From an uncultured Caulobacterales bacterium (GTDB lineage: Bacteria > Pseudomonadota > Alphaproteobacteria > Caulobacterales > Caulobacteraceae): 5,757 nucleotides of DNA. The notes under the pieces were generated by a model that was not told the origin of the DNA, searched no databases, and saw nothing but the letters and a program-made list of their open reading frames with translations. The position numbers and the translations under genes are program-made. Shown here one piece after another: positions 1 through 5,445 of the stretch. The number at the start of each line of letters is the position of its first letter. Position 1 is the first letter of the stretch. The stretch covers positions 1 through 5,757 of the forward strand of contig CAISYT010000198.1 of the NCBI GenBank assembly GCA_903889785.1, given 5' to 3'.

Positions 1-1203
1 GCGGTCAATCCCTACCTGTACAGCGACTACACCGCCGCCCACCGCGAGTCGGAGCTGGGCTGGATGGGCTCGGTCTACAACAGCGCCATCAACGCCGCCG
101 CCACGGACCGAAAGACCGACGCCGCCGCCCTGCATGCGGCGCTGGAGGCCGGCCCCTATTCGGCGCAGGACGCCAAGGCCAAGGGGCTGGTGGACCAAAT
201 TGGCCAGGTGAAGGAAGCCCAGGACGCCCTTATCAAGATCGCCGGCGACGGGGCCAAGCTGACTGAGTTCCATGACTATCGGGGCGCGCTGAAGGCGTTG
301 GACCTGGCAGGCCGGCCGACCATAGCCTTCATAGGGGCGGAAGGGGCCATCATGACCGGCTCGGGCGACACCTCTAACCCGTTCTCCGGCGACACCACGG
401 TGTATTCTGACGACATCGCCAAGGCGCTGTATGACGCGGCAGACGATAAGTCGGTGAAGGCCATCGTATTCCGTGTCTCATCCCCTGGCGGTTCGGACAC
501 GGCGTCAGAACAGATTCTGGCGGCCGTTCTTGCGGCCAAGGCCGCGAAGCCTGTGGTGGTCAGCATGGGCACCTATGCGGCGTCAGGCGGCTATTGGATC
601 AGCTCTGGCGCGACCGAGATCGTGGCTGAACCAACGACCTTGACTGGCTCGATCGGGGTCTATGGCGGCAAGTTCGCCCTGGGCGATGCACTGGGGCGGT
701 TTGGGGTCGACATGAAGGAGCTGAAGGTCGGCGGCGACTATGCCGACGCATTCGACACCGCTTCGACCATGACGCCGGCGCAGAAGGCCAAGTTCGAGGC
801 CTGGATGGACCAGATCTATAATGGCTTCGTTGGACGGGTGGCCGCGGGGCGGCATCTGCCCGTCGAGCGGGTGCACGAAATTGCCAAGGGGCGGGTCTGG
901 ACCGGGGAACAGGCCAAGGGGCTTGGCCTGGTGGATCACCTGGGCGGGTTTTATGACGCGGTGGATCGCGCCAAGGTCCTGGCCAAGATCGACGGCGATG
1001 AGCGCCTCAAGCGTTTCGGCGGAGCGACCTCGCCCCTGGGCAAGCTGGGACGGACGCTGGGCATGACAGAAACCTCAGTCCGTACCCTGGCGGCTTCGGC
1101 CTGGCTGCTGGGCGATCCGAACGCCAAGAAGATCTTAGATCAGGTTGTACAGGCCAAGCTGCGCAGCGAGGGGGCCAGGGTGCTGGCACCGACGCCGTTC
1201 TAG
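1..1203 (+). CDS. sppA: Signal peptide peptidase SppA, 67K type (protease IV), 5' truncated by window edge
   Basis: This is the C-terminal 400 residues of a membrane-bound serine protease of peptidase family S49. The family cleaves signal peptides left in the membrane after secretion. The frame is open from base 1 and ends at TAG 1201-1203; full-length 67K-type proteins have about 600 residues, so about 200 are missing. The nucleophile loop YAASGGYWIS contains the expected catalytic Ser, codon 583-585 (window residue 195), followed by the family hallmark TLTGSIGVYGGKF. In E. coli SppA the general-base Lys209 sits in a YKSAVEP context. The window starts at AVNPY, so that Lys should lie two codons beyond the left edge. 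The protein shows the family's internal duplication: AKGLVDQIG near residues 60-68 and AKGLGLVDHLGG near 305-316 end the two homologous S49 domains. The gene converges on oppA, with 32 bp between stop codons. Identification is firm; start, membrane anchor and promoter are outside the window. Confidence 0.95.
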   Translation, partial: AVNPYLYSDYTAAHRESELGWMGSVYNSAINAAATDRKTDAAALHAALEAGPYSAQDAKAKGLVDQIGQVKEAQDALIKIAGDGAKLTEFHDYRGALKALDLAGRPTIAFIGAEGAIMTGSGDTSNPFSGDTTVYSDDIAKALYDAADDKSVKAIVFRVSSPGGSDTASEQILAAVLAAKAAKPVVVSMGTYAASGGYWISSGATEIVAEPTTLTGSIGVYGGKFALGDALGRFGVDMKELKVGGDYADAFDTASTMTPAQKAKFEAWMDQIYNGFVGRVAAGRHLPVERVHEIAKGRVWTGEQAKGLGLVDHLGGFYDAVDRAKVLAKIDGDERLKRFGGATSPLGKLGRTLGMTETSVRTLAASAWLLGDPNAKKILDQVVQAKLRSEGARVLAPTPF

Positions 1204-1239
1204 CGCCGCAAGCTCGGCCACGGCTGTCGGGCGCGCTAG
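1200..1239. terminator. Inverted repeat spanning the convergent sppA and oppA stop codons; possible bidirectional terminator
   Basis: CTAGCGC (1200-1206) and GCGCTAG (1233-1239) are perfect 7-bp inverted arms around a 26-nt G/C-rich loop. The two TAG stop codons of the convergent genes lie inside the arms. The only non-coding DNA between the genes is 32 bp, so any shared terminator has to be here. No T tract follows on either strand, so it is not a classical intrinsic terminator. The symmetry could also be a chance result of both genes ending in TAGCGC. Confidence 0.3.
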
Positions 1240-2828
1240 GATTTTACGCACATCCAACGGATGCGGTGGCGGTCAGCGATATTGGGTCCAAAGCCGGTGA
1301 TATTTGGGTTGAGCAGGTTCTTCGACACGTAGAAATAGATCGGCACGAACGGGGCATCGTCTAGCATTAAGGCTTCAGCCCGAGCTAGCAAGGCAGCCCG
1401 TTTGGCGATGTCATTCTCATGGTCGGCCTGGTCGAGCAGGCTGTCGTAGGCCGGATTGTTGTAGTCGCCATAGTTCATCGTACCGGTCTTGGACTGGAGC
1501 TGATCGAGAAAGCTCTTTGGGTCGTTGTAATCGGCGATCCAGCCGGCGTCGGCGATCTGGAAGGCGCGAGACCGATAGGATTGGTAGGCGATTTGCCCCT
1601 CCTCCGGCGCCAAGGACACCTGCACCCCGATACTGGTCCAGTCCGACTGGATGGCCGACATGATCAGGCTTGGGTCGGGCGTGTTGCGATGGGTGATCTC
1701 GATCTTCAGCGGGTGGCCTGGGCCAAAGCCCGCCGCCGCCAAGAGCCGCCGCGCCTCAGCCTGCCGAGCCTCATAGGGCCATGAGGACCATGGTGGGACC
1801 TGCACCGGCGTATAGTTGGCGACACCCGGCGGGGTGAAGCTGTAGGCGCTGGACTGGCCACCGCGCAGCAGCTTTTTGGTCATGAAATCGCGGTCGATGG
1901 CCATGCTGAGGGCATGGCGGACCCGCTTATCCTTCAGCGACGCGACCTGGGCGTTGAAGGCGATGTAGGTCGTGCCGAGCCAGGTGTTGGTGTGAACGTA
2001 GTCGGGGATCTCCTTGCGCAGTCGGGCGATGCGGTTGCTCTGAATATCGATATTCCAGTCCAGCTCACCCCGGCGTACGCGCCGCTCTGCGCTGATGGAA
2101 TCGCTGATGGGGTAAAAATAGATGTCGTCGATGCAGACGTTATTAGCGTCGAAGAACAGCGGGTTCTTGGTGGCATGGATGTAGTCGCCGAGCTTCCAAG
2201 TCTGGATTACATAGGGACCGTCGGAGACGTAGTGATCCTTGGTCCAGGTCTCGCCGTATCGCTCAACGATGTGGCGCGGCGCGGGATACATGGTCTGGTG
2301 CTTGGTCAGCTGCAGTAGGTAGGGCGCAGGGTGCAGGAGCTTGATCTGTAGCGTGTGCGCATCGAGCGCCATGACGCCTAGAGCCTCCAACGGGGCCTTG
2401 CCCTCGTTCACCGCCTGAGCTCCCCGGATGAAATAGAGCAGGTAGCCATATTCGGCCACGGTCTTGGGATCGAGCAGGCGGCGCAGACCGAAAACGAAGT
2501 CGTCGGCCGTTACCGGAAAGCCGTCAGACCATTTGGCGTCGCGCAGATGGAAGGTCCAGATCAGGCCGTCGGGGCTGGTTTCCCAGCGGGTAGCAATGCC
2601 TGGAATGACGTTGCCGTTCACATCTTCGGTGGTGAGGCCCATCATGGCGCTGCCGACGATATTGTCTTCTTCTACCCCGTTGATCTTCTGCGGATCGATC
2701 GTGGCAGGATCGGCTCCATTGCCCATGCGCAGACAGGTTCGGGCGGGCGCGCAGGCGGCGGTCGAGCCCTTCGGCGAACAGCCAACCAGGACAAGCATCG
2801 CCGCTAGGATAAGAACCGCCGCCCTCAT
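1236..2828 (-). CDS. oppA: Oligopeptide ABC transporter substrate-binding lipoprotein (OppA-like, SBP family 5)
   Basis: A 530-residue periplasmic peptide-binding protein that would deliver peptides to the OppB/OppC channel. The start is ATG 2828-2826, overlapping the oppC stop by 4 bp (ATGA). It is chosen because it gives a clean lipoprotein signal: a hydrophobic stretch at residues 3-15, then lipobox LVGC with Cys17 for lipidation. An upstream in-frame ATG at 3209 would bury the signal. SBP_bac_5 hallmarks follow in order: ADPATIDPQ near 39-47, the segment LRDAKWSDGFPVTADDFVFG near 98-117, DKRVRHALSMAIDR in the middle, and GWIADYNDPKSFLDQL near 429-444. In the last, Asp433 aligns with E. 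coli OppA Asp419 (mature numbering), which holds the peptide alpha-amino group; this supports peptide rather than nickel or sugar as ligand. Ile431 replaces Cys417, so the E. coli disulfide is not conserved. No strong Shine-Dalgarno sequence precedes the start, consistent with coupling to oppC. It is last in its operon. Exact substrate range is unknown, and an MppA-like murein-peptide role cannot be excluded. Confidence 0.92.
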   Translation of the reverse strand: MRAAVLILAAMLVLVGCSPKGSTAACAPARTCLRMGNGADPATIDPQKINGVEEDNIVGSAMMGLTTEDVNGNVIPGIATRWETSPDGLIWTFHLRDAKWSDGFPVTADDFVFGLRRLLDPKTVAEYGYLLYFIRGAQAVNEGKAPLEALGVMALDAHTLQIKLLHPAPYLLQLTKHQTMYPAPRHIVERYGETWTKDHYVSDGPYVIQTWKLGDYIHATKNPLFFDANNVCIDDIYFYPISDSISAERRVRRGELDWNIDIQSNRIARLRKEIPDYVHTNTWLGTTYIAFNAQVASLKDKRVRHALSMAIDRDFMTKKLLRGGQSSAYSFTPPGVANYTPVQVPPWSSWPYEARQAEARRLLAAAGFGPGHPLKIEITHRNTPDPSLIMSAIQSDWTSIGVQVSLAPEEGQIAYQSYRSRAFQIADAGWIADYNDPKSFLDQLQSKTGTMNYGDYNNPAYDSLLDQADHENDIAKRAALLARAEALMLDDAPFVPIYFYVSKNLLNPNITGFGPNIADRHRIRWMCVKS

Positions 2829-3709
2829 CGGTCTTTTGGGTCCAGTGCATCGCGCAGACCATCGCCGATGAAGTTGAAGCTCATCAGGGTCGCGGCCATG
2901 ATCAGGGCGGGAGCGATCAGCAGCCAGGGGGCCAATTCCATATCCTGCGCACCATTGGCAATCAGCGATCCGAGCGAGGCCATGGGCGGGCGCACCCCCA
3001 GCCCCAGGAAGGACAGGAAGCTCTCGGCCAGGATCACGCCGGGAATGGTCAGGGTGACATAGACCACCACCGGCCCCAGCAGATTGGGCACGATGTGGCG
3101 CAGCATGATCTGGTGGGCGGTGAGGCCAGCCGCGCGGGCGGCCTCGACAAATTCTCTGGATTTCAAGGCACGGGTCTGACCGCGCACGATACGGGCCATG
3201 GTCAGCCATTCCACGGCACCAATGGCCAGGAACATCAGCACGATGGACGATCCGAACGCCACCATCAGCAGGATGACGAAAAACACGAACGGTAGGGCGA
3301 ACAACACGTCAACGATCCGCATCATGGCCTCATCGACCCGCCCGCCGACATAGCCCGCCGTGGTGCCCCAGGCGATGCCGACCACCAGGGAAACGAAGGT
3401 CGCCACGACCCCGACCGCCAATGAGACACGCAGCCCCATCAGCGCCCGCGCCAAAAGGTCACGACCTAGGCTGTCGGCCCCTAACAGATGCCCCTGAGTC
3501 AGGGGAGCGGCCCAGACATCGTTCTTGTTGACCACGTCGAACCGCCAGGGCGTGAGCGCCGGACCAAAGACTGCGGCAAGGAATAGCAGGGCCAGCAAGA
3601 TCAACCCTGCCACGGCGGCGCGGTTGGCCAGCAAGCGCCCCCTAGCGTCATCCCACAGGCTGCGCCCACGCGGCGCGGCGGCGGCGAGGAGGATCGCGGT
3701 ACGGCTCAT
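2825..3709 (-). CDS. oppC: Oligopeptide ABC transporter permease, OppC/DppC family
   Basis: A 294-residue inner-membrane permease that would pair with OppB to form the translocation pore. The N-terminal cytoplasmic stretch is followed by a first membrane segment near residues 32-53. The family signature HLLGADSLGRDLLARALMG lies at 74-92, and further hydrophobic segments are near 96-119, 136-153, 155-170, 213-235 and 260-282. The EAA loop that contacts the ATPase is intact at 189-209 (EAARAAGL, then LRHIVPN), with Gly195 conserved. Typical OppC features near the C terminus are FLSFLGLGVRPPMASLG (231-247) and FNFIGDGLRDALDP (278-291). Length is normal for the family. The start ATG 3709-3707 overlaps the oppB stop in an ATGA, and its own TGA overlaps the oppA start the same way. 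OppC and DppC cannot be separated on sequence alone. Confidence 0.93.
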   Translation of the reverse strand: MSRTAILLAAAAPRGRSLWDDARGRLLANRAAVAGLILLALLFLAAVFGPALTPWRFDVVNKNDVWAAPLTQGHLLGADSLGRDLLARALMGLRVSLAVGVVATFVSLVVGIAWGTTAGYVGGRVDEAMMRIVDVLFALPFVFFVILLMVAFGSSIVLMFLAIGAVEWLTMARIVRGQTRALKSREFVEAARAAGLTAHQIMLRHIVPNLLGPVVVYVTLTIPGVILAESFLSFLGLGVRPPMASLGSLIANGAQDMELAPWLLIAPALIMAATLMSFNFIGDGLRDALDPKDR

Positions 3710-4629
3710 GACAGGCGCACTCTTGGATCAAGCGCAGCGGCGATCAGGTCCGACAGCAGGTTGAGCGCCAGGATCAGGGCCGCATAGACAATCACCATGC
3801 CCATCACCACCGTGTAGTCGCGCTGCAGGGCACTGATGACAAAGAACTTGCCCAGGCCCGGCAGGGCAAACACGCGCTCGACGATCAGAGAGCCCGTCAG
3901 CAGGCCCGCACAGGCGGGCCCCAGATAGCTCACCAGCGGAATCAGCGCCGGCGGCAGGGCGTGGCGCAGCACCACACGCCAGTCAGGCAGCCCCTTGGCG
4001 CGGGCAGTGCGCACGAAGTTGGAGCGCTGGCTCTCGATCATCCCGGCCCGAACCAGCCGCGAAATAATGGCGATCTGCGGCAGGGCCAGAACGGCCACAG
4101 GCAGGATCAAATTAGGCAGAGTCCCGTTGTTCCAGCCGGCATTGGGCAGCCATTGCAGCGTCGAGGCGAACAGCAACACCAGTAGGGGCGCGGTGACGAA
4201 GGTGGGGACACAGACTCCGGCCACGGCCACGGCCATTACGAGATAGTCGGCCGGCCGGTTCTGGCGCAGGGCGGCGGCGATGCCCAAAGCGATTCCTGTC
4301 ACGCCAGCGACAATCAGTGCGGATAGCCCCAACACCAGACTGACGCCGAAATTTTCCTTCAGCACGTCACCGACGGACTTATCCTTGTACTTCAACGAGG
4401 GCCCAAGATCACCGTGGGCAACATCGGCGATGTAGGTGCCGTATTGCACGATCAGCGGCCGGTCGAAGCCGTACTTGGCCATGACCCGCGCCTCAATCTC
4501 GGGCGGTAACTGACGCTCACCCTGGAACGGATTGCCGGGCGCAGCACGCATCATGAAGAAGGCCGCGGTGATGACCAGGAACAGGGTCGGCAAGGCGGTG
4601 AACAGCCGACGCGCTATGAGGCCTAGCAT
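3706..4629 (-). CDS. oppB: Oligopeptide ABC transporter permease, OppB/DppB family
   Basis: A 307-residue inner-membrane permease and the first gene of the oppBCA operon. I start it at ATG 4629-4627. This gives the canonical OppB N terminus (MLGLIARRLFTALPTL), and an AGGGA ribosome-binding site (complement of 4635-4639) lies 5 nt upstream. A GTG at 4665 would add 12 atypical residues and falls inside the candidate promoter. The first membrane segment is near 9-27, followed by the conserved MRAAPGNPF (27-35) and a periplasmic region with YGFDRPLIVQY (53-63). Further membrane segments are near 97-119, 130-155, 173-191, 230-252 and 275-298. The EAA coupling loop is at about 207-227 (RTARAKGLPDWRVVLRHALPP), and ERVFALPGLGKFF (251-263) is a further family hallmark. 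All of these are intact. The gene overlaps oppC by 4 bp. The ATPase partner that should bind the EAA loop is not encoded nearby. Confidence 0.93.
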   Translation of the reverse strand: MLGLIARRLFTALPTLFLVITAAFFMMRAAPGNPFQGERQLPPEIEARVMAKYGFDRPLIVQYGTYIADVAHGDLGPSLKYKDKSVGDVLKENFGVSLVLGLSALIVAGVTGIALGIAAALRQNRPADYLVMAVAVAGVCVPTFVTAPLLVLLFASTLQWLPNAGWNNGTLPNLILPVAVLALPQIAIISRLVRAGMIESQRSNFVRTARAKGLPDWRVVLRHALPPALIPLVSYLGPACAGLLTGSLIVERVFALPGLGKFFVISALQRDYTVVMGMVIVYAALILALNLLSDLIAAALDPRVRLS

Positions 4630-4657
4630 CGAAATCCCTAAACCGCAGTGTTGCGAA

Positions 4658-4684
4658 GGTTTCACCGGCGTCCGATGATGTCAA
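4658..4684 (-). promoter_or_regulatory. Candidate housekeeping promoter for the oppBCA operon
   Basis: On the minus strand a perfect TTGACA (4684-4679) is followed after 13 nt by GTGAAACC (4665-4658). This resembles the Caulobacter sigma-73 pattern TTGaCgS, 10-14 nt, GCtANAWC; the -35 is strong and the -10 matches only partly. Transcription would start about 15-25 nt before ATG 4629, leaving a short leader that contains the AGGGA ribosome-binding site. No matching E. coli-style -10 element is seen at 16-18 nt spacing. Confidence 0.45.
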
Positions 4685-4730
4685 CGCAGACGGCGATGGC
4701 CACCGATCGCAATTGAGGAATTTAAGCAGC

Positions 4731-5129
4731 ATGTCTTTTCGTACCGTGACGCCCGATATTTCCGTTTCGCCGCAGATTTCCTTAGCGGACGTGGCACAGG
4801 CGGCCAAAGAGGGCTTCCAGTTGATCGTCAATAACCGCCCCGACGACGAGGAAGGCGGCCAGCCGACCTCGGCACAGATCGAGGTGGCGGCCAAGGCAGC
4901 GGGCCTCACCTATGTGCACATCCCCGTGCGCGGCATGCCGACGCGCGATCAGGTCGAGCAGACGGCAGCGGCGGTGGAGGTTGTCGACGGCCCTGCCCTG
5001 CTATTCTGCCGCTCTGGCACGCGCTCGATCATCACCTGGTCGCTGGGCGCAGCGCAAAACGGTGCCGACGCCGCAGACCTGAAAGCCACTGCAGCCGCGG
5101 CAGGCTACGATCTAAGCAACATCCTTTAG
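4731..5129 (+). CDS. TIGR01244/DUF442-type protein: rhodanese-like sulfurtransferase or phosphatase-like domain
   Basis: A 132-residue single-domain, probably cytoplasmic protein with no signal peptide or membrane segment. It looks like the TIGR01244/DUF442 family, also found as the N-terminal domain of Blh (beta-lactamase hydrolase-like) proteins. Visible hallmarks are TVTPDISVSPQIS (6-17), LIVNNRPDDEEGGQP (31-45), AAGLTYVHIPVRG (57-68) and the active loop LFCRSGTRSI (91-100). Cys93 (codon 5007-5009) would be the nucleophile. The loop CRSGTRS places Arg98 five positions after Cys (CX4R), like the six-residue loop of many rhodaneses, whereas protein tyrosine phosphatases use CX5R. A sulfur-transfer role is therefore at least as likely as a phosphatase role; substrate is unknown. 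I start it at ATG 4731, with GAGGA at 4715-4719 (11 nt away, rather long). A TTG at 4713 would add six residues and overlap that ribosome-binding site. It is divergent from oppB across 101 bp. Confidence 0.85.
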   Translation: MSFRTVTPDISVSPQISLADVAQAAKEGFQLIVNNRPDDEEGGQPTSAQIEVAAKAAGLTYVHIPVRGMPTRDQVEQTAAAVEVVDGPALLFCRSGTRSIITWSLGAAQNGADAADLKATAAAAGYDLSNIL

Positions 5130-5130
5130 G

Positions 5131-5162
5131 GCGCGCTTTGGACGTCCAACGCCTTAGCGCGC
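5131..5162. terminator. Nested palindromic hairpin just after the DUF442-type gene; possible bidirectional terminator
   Basis: GCGCGCT (5131-5137) pairs perfectly with AGCGCGC (5156-5162). Inside lies the perfect 12-bp palindrome TTGGACGTCCAA (5138-5149), followed by six unpaired bases. It starts 2 nt after the stop of the plus-strand gene and overlaps the stop of the minus-strand small gene candidate, a sensible place for a shared terminator. No T tract follows on either strand, so factor-independent termination would be weak. A binding site for a dimeric protein is the alternative. Confidence 0.35.
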
Positions 5163-5264
5163 GGCGCTGTAGGCTGTTCGCGCGGCCATGGGCATAGGGC
5201 TTTCCGGAACGCAGCTGGCCAGGATCAACTGCCCCAAGGTGAGGCACAGCAGGGCGAAGGCCAT
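5154..5264 (-). CDS. Candidate very small lipoprotein (36 residues), unrecognised
   Basis: From ATG 5264-5262 to TAA 5156-5154 this encodes 36 residues: a hydrophobic stretch (residues 3-16), then lipobox LASC with Cys18 and a short tail (VPESPMPMAARTAYSAAR). About 31 of 36 third codon positions are G or C, and this bias collapses just upstream of the ATG where the DNA becomes AT-rich, which fits a coding start here. The same position class would also be biased for a plus-strand frame, but that frame runs on into the AT-rich part without bias. Weak points are the lack of a clear Shine-Dalgarno sequence and the lack of positive charge before the hydrophobic core. An upstream GTG at 5312-5310 would supply Lys-Arg and give 52 residues. 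I do not recognise a family. Small single-lipobox proteins are often missed by annotation. It would converge on the DUF442-type gene with 24 bp between stops. Confidence 0.35.
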   Translation of the reverse strand: MAFALLCLTLGQLILASCVPESPMPMAARTAYSAAR

Positions 5265-5282
5265 CAGCTGGAGCCGTTTTGA

Positions 5283-5340
5283 AACAAAAAGGAATGCCGC
5301 TGCTGTTATCACGCCGCCATTAATGCATTTACCTTTTGTT
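5283..5340. repeat. Imperfect inverted repeat in the AT-rich intergenic region
   Basis: AACAAAAAGGAATGC (5283-5297) faces GCATTTACCTTTTGTT (5325-5340). The reverse complement of the right arm is AACAAAAGGTAAATGC. Fourteen positions pair, with one unpaired base on the left arm, two on the right, and a 27-nt loop. The right arm runs into the candidate -35 element of the MBL promoter, so it could be an operator. Read on the minus strand it could be a leader stem-loop of the small lipoprotein candidate. Confidence 0.45.
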
Positions 5341-5363
5341 GATCGCAAGACTCGGGCTAAAAT
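5336..5363 (+). promoter_or_regulatory. Candidate promoter for the MBL-fold gene
   Basis: GCTAAAAT (5356-5363) matches the Caulobacter sigma-73 -10 pattern GCtANAWC at seven of eight positions. Upstream, TTGTTG (5336-5341, 14-nt spacer) or TTGATC (5339-5344, 11-nt spacer) can serve as the -35. The core TAAAAT also fits a general sigma-70 -10. This would leave a leader of roughly 75 nt before ATG 5446. A GACTC sequence (5349-5353), which is a GANTC site of the kind methylated by CcrM in alphaproteobacteria, lies in the spacer. Confidence 0.4.
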
Positions 5364-5445
5364 TTCCTCATAAAATTCAAGTGTTAAGGTTAATATGTCC
5401 GACTACGCCTGCGACAGGACGCGTCAATGTGCTAAAGGCTAGGCC

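Larger units (their letters stand above)
5130..5445. other. 316-bp region between the DUF442-type gene and the MBL gene
   Basis: The left half (to about 5276) is GC-rich and holds the nested hairpin and the small lipoprotein candidate. The right half (about 5277-5400) is clearly AT-rich and holds an imperfect inverted repeat, a candidate promoter and two tandem hexamers, GTTAAG and GTTAAT (5383-5394). I see no tRNA or recognisable riboswitch in it. Confidence 0.6.

Noticed and set aside
583..939. 118-residue minus-strand frame inside sppA
   Set aside because: It is antisense to strongly conserved SppA catalytic-domain sequence and arises from GC-rich codon structure.
1236..3209. A longer oppA reading frame starting at ATG 3209 (657 residues)
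   Set aside because: The extra 127 residues lie entirely in another frame of oppC, have no family resemblance, and would bury the lipoprotein signal. ATG 2828 with its ATGA overlap is clearly the start.
4630..4665. Upstream GTG start for oppB
   Set aside because: It adds 12 atypical residues, has no ribosome-binding site and lies in the candidate -10. ATG 4629 has an AGGGA site and gives the canonical N terminus.
4651..4679. Promoter for the DUF442-type gene, TTGCGA with 17 nt then GATGAT
   Set aside because: Only four of six -10 positions match and there is no Caulobacter-type -10, so support is too weak. A promoter must exist in this gap but I cannot place it.
4713..4730. TTG start adding six residues to the DUF442-type protein
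   Set aside because: It overlaps the GAGGA ribosome-binding site, and family members begin close to the MSFRTVTPDI form given by ATG 4731.
5188..5373. 61-residue plus-strand frame in the intergenic region
   Set aside because: It has no recognisable domain or signal. Its third-position G/C bias stops at about 5277, halfway along, which fits the minus-strand candidate better.
5384..5393. Possible CtrA binding site (two TTAA boxes)
   Set aside because: The boxes are separated by 2 nt, not the 7 nt of the TTAA-N7-TTAA consensus, and the other TTAA at 5320-5323 is too far away.
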